A program made the translations under genes and the position numbers. A stretch of DNA of 64,000 bases from Haemophilus haemolyticus (GTDB lineage Bacteria > Pseudomonadota > Gammaproteobacteria > Enterobacterales > Pasteurellaceae). The stretch's first letter is position 1, and each line of letters opens with the position of its first letter. Under the pieces are notes generated by a model. The model was not told where the DNA came from. It saw only the letters and a list, made by a program, of their open reading frames with translations, and did no database searches. The stretch covers positions 1 through 64,000 of the forward strand of contig NZ_QQKA01000009.1 in assembly GCF_003493605.1 (NCBI RefSeq), in the 5' to 3' direction. This document shows positions 60,053 through 64,000 of this stretch, one piece after another.

Positions 60053-60898
60053 ATGCTGAGTTATCGTCACTCATTCCATGCAGGCAACCATGCTGATGTC
60101 TTGAAACATATCGTCTTAATGCTCATTTTGGAAAATCTTAAACTCAAAGAAAAAGGCTTTTTTTACTTAGATACGCACTCTGGCGTGGGGCGTTATCGTT
60201 TATCCTCAAACGAATCAGAAAAAACAGGGGAATATAAAGAAGGTATTGGACGCTTGTGGGATCAAACAGACTTACCCGAAGATATTGCTCGTTATGTAAA
60301 AATGATCAAAAAACTCAATTATGGTGGCAAAGAACTACGTTATTACGCTGGCTCACCGTTAATTGCCGCGGAATTGTTGCGCCCACAAGATCGCGCACTA
60401 TTGACCGAACTTCATTCTAGCGATTATCCAATTCTTCGCAATAATTTTAGTGACTACAAAAATGTCACCGTAAAATGTGATAATGGCTTTCAACAAGTCA
60501 AAGCAACACTACCTCCAAAAGAACGTCGTGGCTTGGTGCTAATCGATCCGCCTTATGAATTAAAAGAAGATTATGATCTTGTCGTCAAAGCCATTGAAGA
60601 AGGCTATAAACGTTTTGCCACTGGCACTTATGCGATTTGGTATCCCGTTGTATTACGCCAACAAACTAAACGTATTTTTAAGGGCTTAGAAGCAACAGGA
60701 ATTAGAAAAATTCTAAAAATTGAGCTCGCCGTTCGCCCTGATAGCGATCAACGAGGTATGACGGCAAGCGGTATGGTAGTAATTAACCCACCTTGGACAT
60801 TAGAAACCCAAATGAAAGAAATTTTGCCTTACCTCACAAAAACATTAGTTCCAGAAGGTACAGGAAGCTGGACTGTCGAATGGATTACACCTGAATAA
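60053..60898 (+). CDS. rlmJ: 23S rRNA (adenine2030-N6)-methyltransferase RlmJ
   Basis: A 281-residue SAM enzyme that methylates A2030 in 23S rRNA; E. coli RlmJ is 280. MLSYRHSFHAGNHADVLKHI is the family start, and the catalytic motif LIDPPYELKEDY is present. Its place after ponA fits the com-ponA-yhiR order known in Haemophilus. This gene has also been called comJ in that genus. Confidence 0.94.
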   Translation: MLSYRHSFHAGNHADVLKHIVLMLILENLKLKEKGFFYLDTHSGVGRYRLSSNESEKTGEYKEGIGRLWDQTDLPEDIARYVKMIKKLNYGGKELRYYAGSPLIAAELLRPQDRALLTELHSSDYPILRNNFSDYKNVTVKCDNGFQQVKATLPPKERRGLVLIDPPYELKEDYDLVVKAIEEGYKRFATGTYAIWYPVVLRQQTKRIFKGLEATGIRKILKIELAVRPDSDQRGMTASGMVVINPPWTLETQMKEILPYLTKTLVPEGTGSWTVEWITPE

Positions 60899-60925
60899 CC
60901 GTCTCTTCCCACTCTAAACTCCTCT

Positions 60926-60965
60926 AAATTTCACCGCACTTGACTTCAAAAGTGCGGTGAAATTT
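60926..60965. terminator. uptake-signal hairpin after rlmJ
   Basis: AAATTTCACCGCACTT (60926-60941) and AAGTGCGGTGAAATTT (60950-60965) form a 16-bp perfect stem with an eight-base loop, followed by TCTGAGATTTT. Confidence 0.85.
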
Positions 60966-61066
60966 TCTGAGATTTTAAATACCCCAAATCATTAACCCCA
61001 CTGTTCCCAAAAGCCCATTTTTTCGCTAGAATGCACGCAATCTTTGACTTAATAAAGGATAACATT

Positions 61067-61396
61067 ATGTTTGGAAAAGGCGGTTTAGGCGGCTTAATGA
61101 AACAAGCCCAACAAATGCAAGAAAAAATGCAAAAAATGCAGGAAGAAATCGCGCAACTAGAAGTAACGGGTGAATCTGGTGCAGGTTTAGTGAAAATTAC
61201 AATTAATGGTGCACATAACTGCCGTCACATTGACATTGATCCATCTTTAATGGAAGACGATAAAGAAATGTTAGAAGATTTAATCGCGGCCGCTTTTAAC
61301 GATGCGGTACGTCGTGCTGAAGAATTACAAAAAGAAAAAATGGCATCAGTTACCGCTGGAATGCCATTACCTCCGGGAATGAAGTTTCCGTTTTAA
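61067..61396 (+). CDS. ybaB: YbaB/EbfC nucleoid-associated protein
   Basis: A 109-residue DNA-binding protein ([20 protein letters not shown], then [19 protein letters not shown]). The ATG at 61067 is the family start; an upstream in-frame ATG at 61031 lies in the likely promoter. It precedes recR in the same direction, a near-universal pair. Confidence 0.95.
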   Translation: MFGKGGLGGLMKQAQQMQEKMQKMQEEIAQLEVTGESGAGLVKITINGAHNCRHIDIDPSLMEDDKEMLEDLIAAAFNDAVRRAEELQKEKMASVTAGMPLPPGMKFPF

Positions 61397-61457
61397 TTAT
61401 TAGGCGCGTGAATATAAGATTCACGCGTCATCTCTCAGTTTCCTCTCATTAATCACT

Positions 61458-62060
61458 ATGCAAAGCAGTCCACTTTTAGAACACCTTATTGAAAACTTAC
61501 GTTGTCTTCCGGGCGTAGGGCCCAAATCTGCGCAACGTATGGCTTATCATCTTTTACAGCGTAATCGTAGCGGTGGGATGAATTTGGCTCGAGCACTCAC
61601 AGAAGCCATGTCTAAAATTGGCCATTGTTCACAATGTCGAGACTTTACGGAAGAAGATACTTGCAACATTTGCAATAATCCACGCCGTCAAAATTCAGGT
61701 TTGCTTTGTGTCGTTGAAATGCCCGCAGATATTCAAGCTATTGAGCAAACAGGGCAATTTTCAGGACGTTATTTTGTTTTAATGGGACATTTGTCTCCAC
61801 TTGATGGCATTGGTCCCCGTGAAATTGGTTTAGATTTACTGCAAAAACGCTTAGTAGAAGAATCTTTCCACGAAGTGATTCTTGCAACAAACCCAACTGT
61901 GGAAGGCGATGCAACAGCAAATTACATCGCTGAAATGTGCCGCCAACATAATATCAAAGTGAGTCGTATCGCTCATGGCATTCCTGTCGGTGGTGAACTG
62001 GAAACTGTGGACGGTACAACGCTTACTCACTCTTTTCTAGGTCGTCGTCAAATCGACTAA
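61458..62060 (+). CDS. recR: recombination protein RecR
   Basis: A 200-residue protein of the RecFOR gap-repair pathway. It has the helix-hairpin-helix ([20 protein letters not shown]), zinc finger ([18 protein letters not shown]) and Toprim domain ([19 protein letters not shown]). It ends IDstop at 62060, 15 bases before topB. Confidence 0.96.
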
Positions 62061-62075
62061 TCTTCTCATACCATT

Positions 62076-64000
62076 ATGCGTTTATTTATCGCCGAAAAAC
62101 CAAGCTTAGCTCGCGCTATTGCTGATGTGCTCCCGAAACCCCATCAACGTGGGGATGGTTTTATTAAATGTGGCGATAATGATGTGGTAACTTGGTGTGT
62201 AGGGCATTTGCTCGAGCAAGCAGAACCCGATGCCTATGATCCTAAATTCAAACAATGGCGTTTAGAACATCTCCCAATCATTCCAGAAAAATGGCAACTT
62301 TTACCGCGAAAAGAAGTAAAAAAACAACTTTCTGTGGTGGAAAAACTAATCCATCAAGCGGATACACTTGTTAATGCAGGAGACCCTGATAGAGAAGGGC
62401 AATTACTTGTAGATGAAGTCTTCAGTTATGCCAATTTATCTGCCGAAAAACGCGATAAAATTTTACGCTGCTTGATTAGCGACCTAAATCCAAGTGCGGT
62501 AGAAAAAGCGGTTAAAAAATTACAACCCAACCGTAATTTTATTCCTCTTGCCACATCCGCTCTCGCACGAGCTCGCGCCGATTGGCTTTATGGCATTAAT
62601 ATGACCAGAGCTTATACCATTCGTGGCAGACAAACTGGCTATGATGGCGTGCTTTCGGTTGGACGAGTGCAAACCCCTGTGCTAGGTTTAATTGTACGTC
62701 GAGATTTAGAAATTAAGCATTTCCAGCCCAAAGACTTCTTTGAAGTACAGGCTTGGGTTAATCCAGAGAGCAAAGAAGAAAAAACTCCAGAAAAATCAAC
62801 CGCACTTTTCAGTGCCTTATGGCAACCTAGCAAAGCTTGCGAGGATTACCAAGATGATGACGGCAGGGTGCTCTCTAAAGGATTAGCAGAAAACGTTGTA
62901 AAACGTATTACAAATCAACCAGCAGAAGTCACCGAATACAAAGACGTACGCGAGAAAGAAACGGCGCCCTTGCCTTATTCCCTTTCTGCGTTACAAATTG
63001 ATGCAGCAAAGCGATTCGGTATGTCTGCTCAAGCCGTATTAGATACGTGCCAACGCCTATATGAAACTCATCGTTTAATTACTTATCCGCGTTCTGATTG
63101 TCGCTATTTGCCCGAAGAACATTTTGCTGAACGACACAATGTATTAAATGCAATTTCAACCCATTGTGAAGCTTATCAAGTCTTACCAAATGTCATTTCA
63201 ACTGAACAGAGAAATCGCTGTTGGAATGATAAAAAAGTAGAAGCTCACCATGCAATCATTCCTACTGCCAAAAATCGTCCAGTAAATCTAACACAAGAAG
63301 AACGAAATATTTACAGCCTTATCGCTCGCCAATATTTAATGCAATTTTGCCCTGACGCAGAATATCGTAAAAGTAAAATCACATTAAATATCGCTGGCGG
63401 TACTTTTATAGCCCAAGCGCGAAATTTACAAACGGCTGGGTGGAAAGAATTGTTAGGCAAAGAAGACGACACAGAAAATCAAGAACCCTTATTACCAATA
63501 GTAAAGAAAGGACAAATTTTGCATTGTGAACGCGGAGAAGTGATGAGTAAAAAAACTCAGCCGCCAAAGCCTTTCACCGATGCAACCTTGCTTTCAGCAA
63601 TGACGGGCATTGCACGATTTGTACAGAATAAAGAACTCAAAAAAATCCTGCGAGAAACCGATGGATTGGGTACAGAGGCTACTCGCGCTGGCATCATTGA
63701 ATTACTTTTTAAACGCGGTTTTTTAACGAAAAAAGGGCGAAATATTCATAGTACAGAAACTGGAAGAATTTTAATTCAGGCATTACCAGATATTGCCACC
63801 CAACCAGATATGACGGCTCATTGGGAATCGCAACTCACAGACATTAGTCAAAAACAAGCAACCTATCAACAATTTATGCATAACTTGAATCAAATGTTGC
63901 CTGATTTAGTCCGTTTTGTAGATCTTAATGCATTAAGACAATTAAGCCGCATTAAAATGATTAAATCCGATAGAGCGAAACCTAAAAGTGCGGTAAAAAA
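62076..64000 (+). CDS. topB: DNA topoisomerase III, 3' end cut by the window
   Basis: A type IA topoisomerase. The open frame starts [20 protein letters not shown] at 62076 and stays open to the window edge at 64000, 641 complete codons, so at most a short tail is missing (E. coli TopB is 653). The acidic [16 protein letters not shown] site and the catalytic Tyr in [13 protein letters not shown] are present. The last visible codons include an uptake signal core (KSAVK). recR-topB is a known neighbour pair in the genus. Confidence 0.96.
   Translation, partial: MRLFIAEKPSLARAIADVLPKPHQRGDGFIKCGDNDVVTWCVGHLLEQAEPDAYDPKFKQWRLEHLPIIPEKWQLLPRKEVKKQLSVVEKLIHQADTLVNAGDPDREGQLLVDEVFSYANLSAEKRDKILRCLISDLNPSAVEKAVKKLQPNRNFIPLATSALARARADWLYGINMTRAYTIRGRQTGYDGVLSVGRVQTPVLGLIVRRDLEIKHFQPKDFFEVQAWVNPESKEEKTPEKSTALFSALWQPSKACEDYQDDDGRVLSKGLAENVVKRITNQPAEVTEYKDVREKETAPLPYSLSALQIDAAKRFGMSAQAVLDTCQRLYETHRLITYPRSDCRYLPEEHFAERHNVLNAISTHCEAYQVLPNVISTEQRNRCWNDKKVEAHHAIIPTAKNRPVNLTQEERNIYSLIARQYLMQFCPDAEYRKSKITLNIAGGTFIAQARNLQTAGWKELLGKEDDTENQEPLLPIVKKGQILHCERGEVMSKKTQPPKPFTDATLLSAMTGIARFVQNKELKKILRETDGLGTEATRAGIIELLFKRGFLTKKGRNIHSTETGRILIQALPDIATQPDMTAHWESQLTDISQKQATYQQFMHNLNQMLPDLVRFVDLNALRQLSRIKMIKSDRAKPKSAVK

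Overview
The window is a chromosomal segment of a Haemophilus species in the influenzae/haemolyticus group. The evidence is dense copies of the Hin-type DNA uptake signal core (AAGTGCGGT / ACCGCACTT) inside and between genes, AT-rich composition, a complete comABCDE-comF competence operon, a comE1-like gene behind a textbook Sxy-dependent CRP (CRP-S) site, and typical Pasteurellaceae proteins throughout. The species is inferred from memory of these families, not from a search. I saw no rRNA, tRNA or CRISPR array.

Layout. 1-200: broken 3' end of an IS3-type element. 232-6952: kef-type antiporter, two small membrane proteins, hrpA. 6953-8670: an accessory island holding an unknown membrane protein, a stand-alone GT51 peptidoglycan glycosyltransferase, a broken Xre antitoxin, and a decayed second copy of the hrpA 3' end followed by a hairpin. 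8882-12771: nrfABCD, formate-dependent nitrite reduction. 12845-18890: yggT, corA, yajQ, serB, ytjB-like, tkt. 18953-20716: a three-lipoprotein operon (CsgG-like, DUF4810, DUF799). 20770-25280: bioB and the thiamine transporter thiBPQ under a TPP riboswitch. 25361-26093: a small cassette bounded by 59-bp direct repeats, with a truncated rdgB and a DUF305 gene behind a MerR/CueR-type promoter. 26077-29677: comE1-like gene, ispH, lspA, a phosphoethanolamine-transferase-like gene. 29757-35632: ileS, a broken DUF4160/DUF2442 pair, ribF, murJ. 35899-46772: rpsT, a lipoprotein, menB, menC, aroQ, accB, accC, yhdT, panF, an EamA exporter, prmA, dusB, fis. 46890-52174: glmS, a DeoR-type regulator, HU, yjaG, nudC, nfuA. 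52250-57281: the com operon, interrupted between comE and comF by an IS200-like HUH transposase gene and a 124-bp-period array of palindromes. 57380-64000: ponA, rlmJ, ybaB, recR and the 5' 98% or so of topB.

How the genes work together. Most of the window is housekeeping: envelope building (murJ, glmS, ponA, lspA, ispH), cofactors (thiBPQ, bioB, ribF, menBC, panF), fatty-acid initiation (accBC), translation (ileS, rpsT, prmA, dusB, rlmJ) and genome maintenance (recR, topB, HU, Fis). The competence genes comE1 and comA-F share a CRP-S site at nearly the same distance (about 95 bases) from their first start codon, so they are probably co-induced by Sxy and CRP.

The points most worth a second look are the GT51/membrane-protein island between two hrpA 3' ends, the palindrome array with its transposase translationally coupled to comE, and the direct-repeat-flanked DUF305 cassette that truncated rdgB.
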